A model generated the notes under the pieces. The model made no database searches. It saw nothing but the letters and a program-made list of their open reading frames with translations, and had not been told where the DNA came from. Shown one piece after another: positions 57,501 to 63,999 of a stretch of 64,000 bases of DNA. Numbering within the stretch: position 1 is the first letter of the stretch; each line of letters starts with the position of its first letter. The DNA lies in contig NC_134355.1 of assembly GCF_048569485.1 (NCBI RefSeq), positions 563,773,642 to 563,837,641 of the forward strand, read 5' to 3'. Made by a program: the position numbers and the translations under genes. Source of the stretch: Anomaloglossus baeobatrachus (taxonomy: Eukaryota > Chordata > Amphibia > Anura > Aromobatidae).

Positions 57501-58533
57501 TGATTTAATTTGGCTTTTTTATTCCATGTAGGTACAGGTCAACACGTTTCAAAGGACTCAGCCCTCTTCATCAGGACAGCAGACCAAAAAGATTTTTATG
57601 TTCTTTTAGTCTGCTGTCCTGATGGAGAGGGCTGAGTCCCTTGAAACGCGTTGACCTCTACCTACATGGAATAAAAAAAAGACAAATTAAATCCATATGA
57701 GCATTGTGGCGCAGCAAAAATCCCATTTTCTCCTGTATACTTGAATTAATTGACACCTGAGATTTTAAGAGTCAGAGATTAATGCAAAACAAGTGAAGAA
57801 AGATGCCCTAAACTGATGGGCCATGCCTAAGGTTCACCATTCGCCTGTGCTTGATTTGAGAAGGTATTTTGATCTAACAGACTCCCTTATAAGCAACACA
57901 GTTGCAGGTAAGTTTGTTACAGTGGAATACACAGATAAATCCTAAAAAGGAGAGTGCCGGCTAGAACTACTCAGTTGCGGAGCTCCACATAACAGTTGTG
58001 TTAATGGAAGAGTGGCCGTGTACAACACATTAGCCTCCTATTGACTGAGTAGTTGCGGCTGACAGGAGAAGCTGATCAATAGGGGTGACTCTTGTCGCAC
58101 CCCCACCGATCAGACATAGATGACCTATTCCAAGGAGAAGTCAACAATTTTAAAGTCCTGGACAACCCCTTTAAAGTTTATAGAACCTCATAATATAGCA
58201 TGACTCTCCTGAAAGGAGCTGTCCAGGGCTAGAAATAACATCTTCATATCTGACCATAGCATTTTTTTTTGGTATTGGAGCGTTTCATAATGATGTGAAA
58301 GAAACTATCATTCAAAATGAACACATGTAGACAGCTGTCTCCAGAAAAATAAAGAAACTATTATCTTTTCTAATCCTGGAGAACCCCATAATCCATATCC
58401 AGCATGATCAGTTTCCTAGGTTGTCTTTGTTCTTGTTGCGACATGCGTTTTCAGTCCGTCTCCCTTTTCCCCTGCAGTGAGGTCTCTACAGAACTTCCTT
58501 TTATTCTTATGCATCCTAAGCCAGACAGTGGAG
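24529..58533 (+). CDS. SAG: S-arrestin (rod arrestin), exons 1-13 of the coding part, 3' end outside window
   Basis: Thirteen exons with GT-AG borders and matching phases join to about 359 residues that follow vertebrate S-arrestin without gaps. Known role: it binds phosphorylated, light-activated rhodopsin in rod outer segments and stops transducin signalling. Seen in the sequence: N-terminal HVIFKK with the phosphate-sensing lysine pair (residues 13-14); polar-core residues equivalent to bovine Asp30, Arg175, Asp296 and Asp303 at D29, R171, D292 and D299; finger loop [11 protein letters not shown] at 66-76; C-domain motif [15 protein letters not shown]. Beta-arrestins and cone arrestin lack the extended N-terminus before the FKK motif, so SAG is favoured over ARR3. 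The last exons, which carry the clathrin/AP2-like acidic tail and the fifth polar-core residue, were not found before 64000. A non-coding first exon upstream of 24529 is expected from other vertebrates but was not located. No stop or frameshift interrupts the joined exons. Confidence 0.95.
24783..25354. mobile_element. CpG-rich MITE in SAG intron 1
   Basis: Ends taaagagtgctttacacgct and gtgtaaagcacccttta, with TGTC on each side. Contains the GC-rich cassette at 25040-25160 (gtgggcgggatgt, tctgcttctattgg). Confidence 0.75.
25369..25660 (-). mobile_element. TTAACCCCTT-family fragment
   Basis: Starts ttaaccccttcactagagcg and holds tacgagggcttgat and gatgagttgtgcttt, matching one end of the copy at 27695-28985 in inverse order. 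The final 100 bases, with caccccgaaacaccgtg, are a separate frog repeat word. Confidence 0.55.
25667..27099. mobile_element. Large foldback MITE of the gtgcgcac family
   Basis: Left end ggctctgtgcgcactggg, right end agtgcgcacatagcc; TAA at 25664-25666 and 27100-27102. Inner arms repeat accgcggt-type words. It carries an AATAAA cassette (26090-26420, with ggattacgccggagc and aataaaggattttt) and an 18-base tandem, gtgttctatgtctgtgat, at 26605-26683. Confidence 0.75.
25917..25955. repeat. GATA-type microsatellite
   Basis: Imperfect agatagatagac run. Confidence 0.85.
27101..27671. mobile_element. Foldback MITE directly abutting the previous one
   Basis: Termini aaagcctgctttacacgttg and its complement. 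It shares the TAA junction with the element to its left. The GC-rich cassette at 27320-27430 is in opposite orientation to the copy at 25040-25160. Confidence 0.75.
27695..28985. mobile_element. Full-length TTAACCCCTT-family element
   Basis: Starts ccccttaacgacccatgacg and ends gggggctgaagggg; TTAA at 27691-27694 and 28986-28989. Contains tttggtatcgccacgttc and aagccctcatatggcaag. No coding capacity seen. At least five worn relatives lie in the window. Confidence 0.75.
28990..30060. repeat. Worn TTAACCCCTT-family remnants
   Basis: Words gggcttgtatgagggctggt, gatcgccttttatttta and acgccgtttaccaatcagat match the family, as do the parallel words at 6060-6260. Ends are lost. Confidence 0.45.
30282..30342 (+). 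CDS. SAG: SAG coding exon 2 (residues 21-40 plus one base)
   Basis: Encodes [20 protein letters not shown] and the first base of D41. Acceptor ttccgtag, donor gtaagt. D29 in KRDY is the equivalent of the bovine polar-core Asp30. Confidence 0.95.
30528..34506. mobile_element. Long foldback element, copy 1
   Basis: Ends gggctgcttctcacttgcga and atgtgtttccaccc, TTA at 30525-30527 and 34507-34509. Two arms of about 840 bases (30964-31805 and 31816-34082 without the LINE) fold around gatccaccgctggatcc. Each arm has the AATAAA cassette with a GT run, and the word gccggtgggcgtgtc. Left outer tail has gtctgtcggtc words, right outer tail has tgtctgtgtctgctgtc words. Confidence 0.8.
32239..33660 (-). 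mobile_element. 5'-truncated LINE (Jockey/I-like), long open RT frame
   Basis: Flanked by an 8-base duplication tcgcatat (32231-32238, 33661-33668) inside the right arm of foldback copy 1. The minus strand is open for about 443 codons: palm start [36 protein letters not shown], the FGYADDWA catalytic box, [27 protein letters not shown], then a C-terminal [19 protein letters not shown] Cys-His motif. Endonuclease is missing by truncation. The 3' end is an AT-rich tail. The intact frame suggests a recent insertion. Clade assignment is by resemblance only. Confidence 0.85.
34757..34801 (+). CDS. SAG: SAG coding exon 3 (45 bases)
   Basis: Encodes (D)[14 protein letters not shown] plus one base of V56; acceptor tttttcttag, donor gtgagt. 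The exon lies between two inverted copies of a long foldback element, 250 bases from the first nest and 116 bases from the MITE that carries the second. Confidence 0.95.
34918..37505. mobile_element. MITE split by foldback copy 2
   Basis: Left end agcccactttacacgttgca, right end gcgtgtgtagcgggct; TAA at 34915-34917 and 37506-37508. Native parts are about 34918-35123 and 37275-37505. Relative of 27101-27671. Confidence 0.7.
35124..37275. mobile_element. Long foldback element, copy 2 (inverted relative to copy 1)
   Basis: Arms 35419-36247 and 36256-37101 fold around ccaccgctggatcc. Outer tails are those of copy 1 in reverse order: tgccattcagctctgctaca on the left, gacagacattgtgagg on the right. 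Each arm has the AATAAA cassette. Copy 2 has no LINE. Exact ends are not clear. Confidence 0.75.
37509..38349. other. SAG intron 3, unassigned
   Basis: Contains a short inverted pair around 37640-37720 (agaccttcatca twice), otherwise nothing recognised. Confidence 0.4.
38350..39300. repeat. TTAACCCCTT-family relic, split by a MITE
   Basis: Begins gtttaaccccttaaatactg and carries tttgtatcgctgtgttccga, the counterpart of tttggtatcgccacgttcag in the full copy. Confidence 0.5.
38595..38966. mobile_element. Foldback MITE of the gtgcgcac family
   Basis: Termini ggctatgtgcgcacgttgcg and exact complement; TAA at 38592-38594 and 38967-38969. Arms pair through gcgcttcggctgctgcccga. Best kept copy of its family here. 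Confidence 0.88.
39334..39779. mobile_element. MITE, TAA duplication
   Basis: Left end ggctagatttaaacgatggt, right end cgctcgtgtgagcgtaccc; TAA at 39331-39333 and 39780-39782. Inner word gattttctcgcattacactc relates it to 44142-44594. Confidence 0.65.
40142..40335 (+). CDS. SAG: SAG coding exon 4 (finger loop and N-domain)
   Basis: The longest exon, 194 bases, encodes residues 56-120, from (V)[14 protein letters not shown] to NNAYPFLMA. It contains the receptor-binding finger loop. Acceptor ctttttcag, donor gtaatg, ending in phase 0. Confidence 0.95.
40446..40505 (+). CDS. SAG: SAG coding exon 5
   Basis: Sixty bases, phase 0 at both ends, encode [20 protein letters not shown], the conserved arrestin N-domain strand that follows exon 4 after an intron of only 110 bases. 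Donor gtgag. Confidence 0.95.
40506..41283. other. SAG intron 5, MITE remnant
   Basis: ggctgcattcacacaacgta at 40651 looks like a MITE left end; no right end found. Remainder is AT-rich with T runs. Confidence 0.35.
41284..41351 (+). CDS. SAG: SAG coding exon 6
   Basis: Encodes [20 protein letters not shown] then HK and two bases of K163. Acceptor follows a long T-rich tract; donor gtaagt. It is slightly shorter than the mammalian segment, in the variable loop before the NSVRLLIRK strand. Confidence 0.93.
41571..42045. mobile_element. Possible LTR fragment in SAG intron 6
   Basis: Starts tgttatggttcgggattccc, GC-rich, with gcatgcgtgggttcccgc; resembles frog LTR heads. No partner LTR seen. 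Fossil, one fragment. Confidence 0.3.
42051..42814. mobile_element. MITE, TTA duplication
   Basis: Left end ggctatgtccgcactttgcg, right end acgcaaagtgcggacaccgc with c following; TTA at 42048-42050 and 42815-42817. AT-rich middle, acgc-rich ends. Confidence 0.82.
42960..43660. repeat. T2-like end followed by a TTAACCCCTT-family relic
   Basis: tgctgacagattccctttaa (42991-43010) is the end of a T2-type element. The text tctttctgacataggatgta to gggaagggattaa (43012-43660) is a worn member of the family at 27695. Confidence 0.5.
43755..43890 (+). CDS. SAG: SAG coding exon 7 (polar-core arginine)
   Basis: Encodes residues 163-208, starting [18 protein letters not shown] and ending LTASLSKE. R171 in LLIRK matches bovine Arg175, the main phosphate sensor. 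Acceptor cctgcag, donor gtatag, phase 0 at the end. Confidence 0.95.
43925..44855. mobile_element. T2-like MITE split by another MITE
   Basis: Ends aggcaacctgtcatgtgaag and cttcacatgacatgttccc, TTAA at 44856-44859 and a worn copy on the left. Inner arms pair through gcaggttaatagcgttctg. Confidence 0.75.
44142..44594. mobile_element. MITE inside the T2-like MITE
   Basis: Ends ggctggaatcacacttgcga and gtaagtgtgaagccggcc; TAA follows on the right, GAA precedes on the left. The terminal word acttgcgag is shared with the ends of foldback copy 1. Confidence 0.75.
44860..45387. other. SAG intron 7, partial MITE
   Basis: Right end gtgtgaacacagccttaaca at about 45318-45337 and a run of atttgcaac words suggest half of a MITE; the left end is not found. 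Confidence 0.35.
45388..45472 (+). CDS. SAG: SAG coding exon 8
   Basis: Encodes [20 protein letters not shown] then TVKKISTS, the first strands of the C-domain; one base of V237 follows. Acceptor ccctgcag, donor gtaaga. Confidence 0.95.
45952..46165. mobile_element. MITE fragment related to 11170-11925
   Basis: Begins ggccccttcatatgtccgtt after TTA and continues cacacggaccgtaag to gtgaaaaacacgtacagcac. The right end is lost. Confidence 0.45.
46204..46572. mobile_element. MITE with four tandem left ends
   Basis: ggccac followed by gtgcaca and gtatttgg recurs at about 46219, 46265, 46321 and 46374; a single inverted copy closes at 46520-46572 (caccaaatactcaacgtg). Same plan as 11331-11741. 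Confidence 0.7.
47198..47270 (+). CDS. SAG: SAG coding exon 9
   Basis: Encodes (V)[19 protein letters not shown] then LDES and two bases of E261. Acceptor ttcttacag, donor gtaagt. The VVLYSSDYY core is nearly invariant in S-arrestins. Confidence 0.95.
47271..47683. other. SAG intron 9, unassigned repeat
   Basis: The segment ggtggacacagacagaaaag to gttgcaccaatgatatgtcc looks like a dispersed repeat, not classified. Confidence 0.35.
47684..47821 (+). CDS. SAG: SAG coding exon 10 (gate loop, polar-core aspartates)
   Basis: Encodes (E)[19 protein letters not shown] through [12 protein letters not shown] plus two bases of L307. D292 and D299 match bovine Asp296 and Asp303 of the polar core. Acceptor ctttgccag, donor gtaagt. 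Phases agree with exons 9 and 11. Confidence 0.95.
48094..48171 (+). CDS. SAG: SAG coding exon 11
   Basis: Encodes (L)[19 protein letters not shown] then VTLTVS and two bases of G333. Acceptor ctccatag, donor gtatgt. A Tc1-type inverted repeat starts only 26 bases after the donor. Confidence 0.95.
48375..50733 (+). mobile_element. Solo LTR A, fossil, split by LTR B
   Basis: Starts tgtgacgccatggac and ends gggacggcaca, flanked by acag and atag. Without LTR B it is about 1.16 kb. It has the same internal landmarks as LTR B (gagtgagtacc, ggtggcgtcac). Ty3-like by style and 4-base duplication; no internal genes left. Confidence 0.65.
48794..49988 (+). mobile_element. Solo LTR B, fossil, nested in LTR A
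   Basis: Starts tgtggcgccctggacaagcc and ends ccgcgaca, with a perfect 4-base duplication ctat (48790-48793, 49989-49992). Same family as the LTRs at 58796-61453, sharing agcgctgcccccgc and ccaggccccgtaacccgcc. A CAG run lies at 49918-49932. All open frames here are LTR artefacts. Confidence 0.75.
51051..51986 (+). mobile_element. Internally deleted Tc1 element
   Basis: Ends cagtacagaccaaaagtttg and cttttggtctgtaatg between TA dinucleotides. The plus strand keeps the catalytic half of a DD34E transposase: [55 protein letters not shown]. The N-terminal DNA-binding half is deleted, and one stop and one frameshift lie between the first and second blocks. Not functional. Confidence 0.88.
52000..52839. 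mobile_element. CpG-rich MITE with two GTAAC hairpin cassettes
   Basis: Ends taaggctagtttcttgtg and gtgtgaaactagcctta. Cassettes at 52244-52324 and 52344-52432 with atcgggtaaccaagcaaag and its complement. A CA run at 52481-52504. Confidence 0.8.
53431..53544. repeat. 101-base tandem unit, interrupted by Tc1
   Basis: atacaaacacatatgtatac starts the first unit at 53431; the second starts at 53532 and continues at 55200-55290 after the Tc1. The Tc1 landed on the TA in cacatatg. Confidence 0.75.
53545..55199 (-). mobile_element. Nearly complete Tc1 transposon
   Basis: Perfect 35-base terminal inverted repeats beginning cagttaggtccagaaatatt, between TA at 53543-53544 and 55200-55201. Inner inverted words ggtcaaaagtaattggacaa and ttgtccaattacttttgatc give the double-repeat layout typical of Tc1 ends. 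Length 1,655 bases, normal for the family. Confidence 0.93.
53800..54837 (-). CDS. Tc1 transposase, one frameshift near the N-terminus
   Basis: DD34E transposase that cuts and pastes its own element. From the minus strand: [17 protein letters not shown] starts at 54837, then a run of A (54781-54790) where the frame is off by one; the remaining 316 codons are open. Seen in order: helix-turn-helix and GRPRMT-type hook ([15 protein letters not shown]), [13 protein letters not shown] (first Asp), [30 protein letters not shown] (second Asp), [16 protein letters not shown] (Glu). The full catalytic triad is present. The single break and perfect ends suggest a recent copy; the A run could also be a sequencing error. 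Unrelated to the host gene around it. Confidence 0.9.
55699..56410. other. SAG intron 11, unassigned
   Basis: No element ends or exons recognised. A short open frame at 55984-56193 has no family resemblance. Confidence 0.4.
56420..56771. mobile_element. Old Tc1-family end
   Basis: Ends atatttttggccaaatagtg then TA, and holds ttggcaatgggtgaagctga, both typical of the Tc1 family whose ends read cactatatggccaaaag. The left end is not found. Confidence 0.5.
57003..57026 (+). CDS. SAG: SAG coding exon 12, 24-base microexon
   Basis: Twenty-four bases encode (G)LLGDMTS(S), matching LLGELTSS of mammalian S-arrestin. Acceptor ttctattggcag, donor gtacat. Phases 2 in and 2 out fit exons 11 and 13 exactly, so the call is safe despite the length. 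The upstream intron is 8.8 kb. Confidence 0.88.
57442..57746. repeat. Near-perfect palindrome
   Basis: Arms of about 150 bases (tcaagtatacaggagaaaat and its complement) meet near 57594. They include ctgatggagagggctgagtc and cttgaaacgcgttgacc, a word common in frog repeats. In SAG intron 12. Confidence 0.8.
57750..58477. other. SAG intron 12, unassigned
   Basis: Contains agtcctggacaaccccttta at about 58150, a worn end of a common frog repeat. Nothing else recognised. Confidence 0.4.
58478..58533 (+). CDS. SAG: SAG coding exon 13, last one found
   Basis: Encodes (S)[18 protein letters not shown] and one base of the next codon, matching SEVATEVPFRLMHPQPED of bovine S-arrestin. Acceptor cccctgcag, donor gtaagt. 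About 40 residues of acidic tail should follow in exons right of the window. Confidence 0.93.
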
Positions 58534-58795
58534 GTAAGTGATGACGGAGAATCCCTGCTGGAAGCCTCAAATTATTAAAGTGCTAAAGAGAAATGTTAAA
58601 AGAATTTGACGATAAATCTTGTGTCTAACACGATAGTGCCTATGTATTCTATATATTATTATTTTTCTGGTTGTTCGTCACGTTTATTGGTAAATGTCTG
58701 CATTGTGGATGGGCAAAGAGTGACCATGACCACGTTGATTGTTGGCAAGACTACACATTTCGTGCTAACAATCTAAGGTGAACTACTCATGCAAA

Positions 58796-59703
58796 TGTGT
58801 CGCCCATGGATAAGGGGTACTCAGATCCGGGCCACGAGGTCACTTCTGTGGGTATCACGGTGGCGTGACCCGGTCTGTGATCCCAGGCTCCACAGTAAAA
58901 AGGGGTTAGGTAAGGGAGATTGTCCGTGACGCCACCCACGGTTGTGGTGAGGTTGTGACACCACCGCTGCTCTGGACGGGGATCCCGGGAGCGATGACAG
59001 GGAGCAGCGTAGTTGTTATGTCCACTCCGTGGGTAGGGGGGCTGGCGGTCCCGGGGCCCGTGGAGGGTTTTGGATGGATGGCAGGCGGGTTACGGGGCCT
59101 GGAGAGGTGCAGGGTCGCGGGGGCAGCGCTGTGCCACACAGCACGGTGGTACTCACTCAGCCAGTAATGATGACACAGTTCTCAGTAAAACACACGGCTG
59201 GATGGACGGGTCCCACAGGCGGCTGCGGTGTTTTTCCCCTGACCCCAGGTTGGTAATGTAAGTCCTCTCTTTCACTTCCGAGCACACTCCTCCTGCAATC
59301 CGGTTTCCAGCTGGCTCCCCGATTCAGTACCGGTGGGCCACCGCCCAGCCCCGGCTACCTACGGTTCCACCAACTGTCTTCACAGCTCTCGCAGACGGCC
59401 ACTACCGTCTGCCTCACTCTCTGCACGGGGGCCTTAGGCTCCAACCTAGGCCCCTGTCTGCTTCTGTCTCCCTGCAGACCTTCTCTCTCCTCCTCTCCCT
59501 GGACTTGACTAGCTTGTTTCCTGCCTCAGGCCAGCTAAACTCCTGGGTGGGCGTCTCCATCTCCTGACTCCGCCCACCTGGTGTGTCTGTCTGAGCTCGA
59601 GGAAGAAACCAAGTGTCACTGGGGATGTCTGCTGTGAACTGCTGGGGGGTGGGGGTGTGTGTGTGTTGTTACTTGTGGCCCCTGGCTTGTCCAGGGCGCC
59701 ACA
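58796..59703 (-). repeat. LTR, low-coordinate copy (3' LTR)
   Basis: Plus-strand borders tgtgtcgcccatgg and cagggcgccaca. About 908 bases. Confidence 0.85.
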
Positions 59704-60534
59704 TTCCCCCTTAGCAAAATGCAGACCATCCGCGGGCTGCCCGTCCATCACCGGTTTTATTTTTCTTTTAACTGCAAAAAGTAGAAAGGCATATCAAACA
59801 TTAAAACACAAGCATTACTTTTTAACTTCCCATCACGGGATGCATATCACTTTAACGTTGCAACAACAATCAAACACTTTTAATAATGGCAACGGAACGG
59901 GTCCTTTAGTCACCCACCCAAACAACCTGGCCCTGATGCTGCCCCTAAGAAATGGGCAGCACCCCTTAACCCCAGTCCAGAACCAGGCTGCCCAGATAGT
60001 TAACGGGATGGGTGCTTCGCTGCCGTTGCGGCCGGGCGGACTGCCAGGGCAGTCGTCATCGGCGGTGCGGCTGGGATGGAAGCCGGGACCGGTGGCAGGG
60101 CGGTGACAAAGGTAAGACCTGGGCCCTCCCTCACAGACGCTGCGAGCTCCGCTACCAGTGACAGAGGTAACGGGTCGGTCGGGGCGTTGGCCGCGGGCAC
60201 TGAGGTTTCAGCGGTGCCGGACGGACGGGACATCTCGTGCAGCGGTGTTCCAGGAACCAAACACTGGCAGAGTCCTGGCGTCCCTGCTTCCACAGCCGCG
60301 GTTCACATGCGGCCAGACGCCATCCCGTCCCTCTTACTCTCTTTTTAGCACTTCCTTCTTCAGGGGGCGGGGCTCCACTTTCGCGCCTTTACTGCTCGGG
60401 GAAGACGCTCAAGCGGGAAATTTTTCGCGCCCAAGATGGCGGCTTTGCAAAATTTTCGGCCGGACACCTCCGGCGGTAACAAGGCGCACCTCTACCAAAC
60501 GGCAGAGCGGTAGGATCCTGTTCGTGACGCCAAA

Positions 60535-61453
60535 TGTGTCGCCCGTGGATAAGGGGTACTCAGATCCGGGCCACGAGGTCACTTCTGTGGATATCACGGT
60601 GGCGTGACCCGGTCTGTGATCCCAGGCTCCACAGTAAAAAGGGGTTAGGTAAGGGAGATTGTCCGTGACGCCACCCACGGTTGTGGTGAGGTTGTGACAC
60701 CACCGCTGCTCTGGACGGGGATCCCGGGAGCGATGACAGGGAGCAGCGTAGTTGTTATGTCCCCTCCGTGGTTAGGGGGGCTGGCGGTCCCGGGGCCCGT
60801 GGAGGGTTTTGGATAGATGGCAGGCGGGTTACGAGGCCTGGAGAGGTGCAGGGTCGCGGGGGCAGCGCTGTGCCGCACGGCACGGTGGTACTCACTCAGC
60901 CAGTAATGATGACACAGTTCTGGATGGACGGGTCCCACAGACGGCTGCGGTGTTGTTTGCTCCCGGCAGGTTGGTGGTGTTTTTCCCCTGACCCCAGGTT
61001 GGTAATGTAAGTCCTCTCTTTCACCTCCGAGCACGCTCCTCCTGCAATCCGGTTTCCAGCTGGCTCCCTGATTCAGTACCGGTGGGCCACCGCCCAGCCC
61101 CGGCTACCTACGGTTCCACGAACTGTCTTCCCGGCTCTCGCAGACGGCCACTACCGTCTGCCTCACTCTCTGCACGGGGGCCTTAGGCTCCAACCTAGGC
61201 CCCTGTCTGCTTCTGTCTCCCTGCAGACCTTCTCTCTCCTCCTCTCCCTGGACTTGACTAGCTTGTTTCCTGCCTCAGGCCAGCTAAACTCCTGGGTGGG
61301 CGTCTCCATCTCCTGACTCCACCCACCTGGTGTGTCTGTCTGAGCCCGAGGAAGAAACCAAGTGTCACTGGGGATGTCTGCTGTGAACTGCTGGGGGTGG
61401 GGGTGTGTGTGTGTGTTGTTACCTGTGGCCCCTGGCTTGTCCAGGGCGCCACA
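60535..61453 (-). repeat. LTR, high-coordinate copy (5' LTR)
   Basis: Plus-strand borders tgtgtcgcccgtgg and cagggcgccaca. About 919 bases. Confidence 0.85.
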
Positions 61454-61570
61454 CAAAGAATAAGCCTGACATCTTTCATAGTTTAATGCTATTTAGCTTG
61501 ACCCATCATCTTTCCACTCCTTCCTGCCAAAACCAAGCCCTGAGTTATTACCATTGAAAATGGGCAGCAG

Positions 61571-63593
61571 TAGGGTAAGTTCACACAGTGCGTTTTTCGG
61601 GTACGTTTTTGCTCAGAAAACTGCATGAATTTGCTTCCCCAGCAAAGTCTATAAGTTTTCATTTTTGCTGTCTGCACACAGCGGTTTTTTTTAGCTGCGT
61701 TTTTGTGGTGCCCACAAAAAACGCAGCATGTCAATTATTTTTGCGTTTTTCACTGCCTTTTCCACCCATTGAGTTCAATGAGATTTTCAAAAATGCAATG
61801 AAAAACGCAAATTGCAAATATAGCTGCGTTTTAGTGTGTTTCTATGACTAAAAACGCAGCTATAAACGCATGGGATGGGTAGTAAAGTGACATATACAGG
61901 AAGAGGATTCCTTCTGTCAGTAAACAGAAGTGTGAATCCTCCCGGTACCGCCAACGCTGCCTGCACTGCCGCTTCCGGGAGTTGGAAGCAGCTGCGAAAT
62001 CAAAAGTGAACAGTAGAAAAAAAAATAATGTCATACTCACCTGTCTGTAGACTCCCGGTGCCATGTCCGCTCCCAGCTCCTCTCCTAGTACCGCCGCTCC
62101 GGCTGTGTGCAGACTTCCGATAGCTGCAGGACCTGGCGGTGATCACCTGATGCGGTCACCTGACGCATCAGCTGATCGTAAGTCTCGCAGTGACGCCGGC
62201 TTTTTACCGCCCGGCCATCTTAATCTATCAGCTGATGCCGTCAGGAGACCGCTTCACTGATTACCGGCAGCTCCTGCAGTGATCGGACGGGAGTCAGCAC
62301 AGACCTGTGTATTTTTTTTTTGCACTGATGCATCAGCTGATTGTATAAACGGCTTTTATACAATCAGCTGATGTGGAATGTGATTCACATCCTTCAACCT
62401 GACACATCATCTGATCGCTTTGCCTTCCAGCAATCCGATCAGATAATATTTGATCCGGATTGGACGGCGTGGGACCCTTGACCCAGGATTACTGCGGAGG
62501 GGGGGGATTCTTTATTTTAATAAAGATGGAGTCACTGTGTTGTGTTTTATTTCTAATAAACATATTTTTCTGTGTGTTGTGTTATTTTTTATCTTTACTA
62601 GATATTCATGGTGGCCATGTCTAATATTGGCGTGACACCATGAATTTTGGGCTTAGGGCCAGCTGATAATATACAGCTAGCCCTAACCCCATCATTACCC
62701 AGCGAGCCACCCGGCATCCCATCATTACCCAGCGAGCCACCCGGCATCAGGGCAGCTGGTAGAGTTGGATACAGCGCCAGAAGATGGCGCTTCTATGAAA
62801 ACACAATTTTCTGGGGTGGCTGCGGACTGCAATTCGATGCGGGGGTGCCCAGAAAACTTGGGCACTCTGCGCTGCGGATTCCAATTCCCAGCTGCCTAGT
62901 TGTACCTGGCTGGACTCAAAAATTGGGCAAAGCCCACGTAATTTTTTTTAAAATTATTTCATGAAATTCATGAAATAATTAAAAAAAAAAAGGCTTCCCT
63001 ATATTTTTGGTTCCCAGCCGGGTACAAATAGGCAGCTGGGGGTTGGGGGCAGCCTGTACCTGCCTGCTGTACCTGGCTAGCATACAAAAATATGGCGAAG
63101 CCCACGTCATTTTTTTGGGGAGGCAAAAAACTCCTGCATACAGTCCTGGATGGAGGATGCTGAGCCTTGCAGTTCTGCAGCTGCTGTCTGCTCTCCTGCA
63201 TACACTATTGGATGAAGTATGCTGAGCCTTGGAGTTCTGCTCCCCCTGCCTCTCCCTCCAGCATATAATCCTGGATGGAGCATGCTGAGCCTTGTAGTTC
63301 TGCAGCTGTCTGCTCTCCTGCATACACTAGTGGAGAATGAAGAACATATTGAAGAAGGGAATTACAAAAAAAAGACCTTTTTTTTTTCAACAATCTTTTA
63401 TGACATTGTTCACTGATAAAAAACGCATAAAAACCCAGTGAGCAAAAACGCAGCAAAATGCAGCAAAAAACGCACCAAAACACGGTAAAAACGCATGCGT
63501 TTTCGCCACGGGTGCGTTTTCGTGCGGTTTTGTTTCTGCAAAAAACGCACAAAAACGCAGCGTCAAAAAATCGCAGTGTGTGAACTTAGCCAT
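61571..63593. mobile_element. Large foldback MITE
   Basis: Ends tagggtaagttcacacagtg and gtgtgtgaacttagccata pair. The interior has gctgatcg and tgatgc words in inverted pairs (62110-62420) and a diverged AATAAA cassette (62470-62620, tttctaataaacatattttt). Confidence 0.6.
63158..63345. repeat. Three tandem units
   Basis: gagccttgcagttctgcagc, gagccttggagttctgctcc and gagccttgtagttctgcagc head three diverged units of roughly 65-75 bases with ctctcctgcatacact. Confidence 0.65.
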
Positions 63594-63999
63594 AGAGAAT
63601 ATAAAGTGCAACCATAGAGCCACATTAAGATCACATACTGTGTTTTTTTGACGCTGCGTTCGTGCGTTTTTTGCAGCAAAACCACATGAAAACGCACCCG
63701 CGGCAAAAACGCATGCGTTTTTACCGTGTTTTAGTGCCTTTTTCGCTGCATTTTGCTGCGTTTTTGCTCACTGCAAAAAACGCACCCGCAGCAAAAAAAC
63801 TGCGGCAAAAAACGCATGCATTTTTCGTTTTGATGCGTTTTTTTGCTGCATTTTGCGGCGGTTTTTTTTATCAGTGAACAATGCCATTAAAGATTGTTGA
63901 AAAAAAAAAAAAAAGGTCTGATGTAATTCCTTCTTTAATATGTTCTTCATTCTCCAATAGTGTATGCAGGAGAGCAGACAGCAGCTGCAGAACTACAAG
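63290..63999. repeat. Inverted repeat running off the window
   Basis: Left arm 63290-63560 and right arm 63645-63999 are inverted copies: gaacatattgaagaagg and ccttctttaatatgttc, acgcatgcgttttcgcc and the complementary words. Centre near 63600. The right arm is cut by the window end. Confidence 0.75.

Larger units (their letters stand above)
58796..61453 (-). mobile_element. Short non-autonomous LTR retrotransposon (fossil)
   Basis: Two direct LTRs (58796-59703 and 60535-61453) enclose only 831 bases. CAAA occurs on both sides (58792-58795, 61454-61457). Read on the minus strand, a primer-binding-site-like tggcgtcacgaacaggat follows the first LTR at 60513-60533, and a purine tract (gctaagggggaa) precedes the last LTR at 59704-59715. 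No gag, pol or env is present, so it depended on a relative. Family: Ty3-like by the layout and 4-base duplication. The LTRs are very alike apart from a few small differences, so it is fairly young. Confidence 0.8.

Noticed and set aside
24529-58533. Identification as cone arrestin (ARR3) or a beta-arrestin
   Set aside because: The [14 protein letters not shown] start, the LLGDMTSS microexon and the C-domain words fit S-arrestin; cone arrestin starts close to FKK and lacks this N-terminus.
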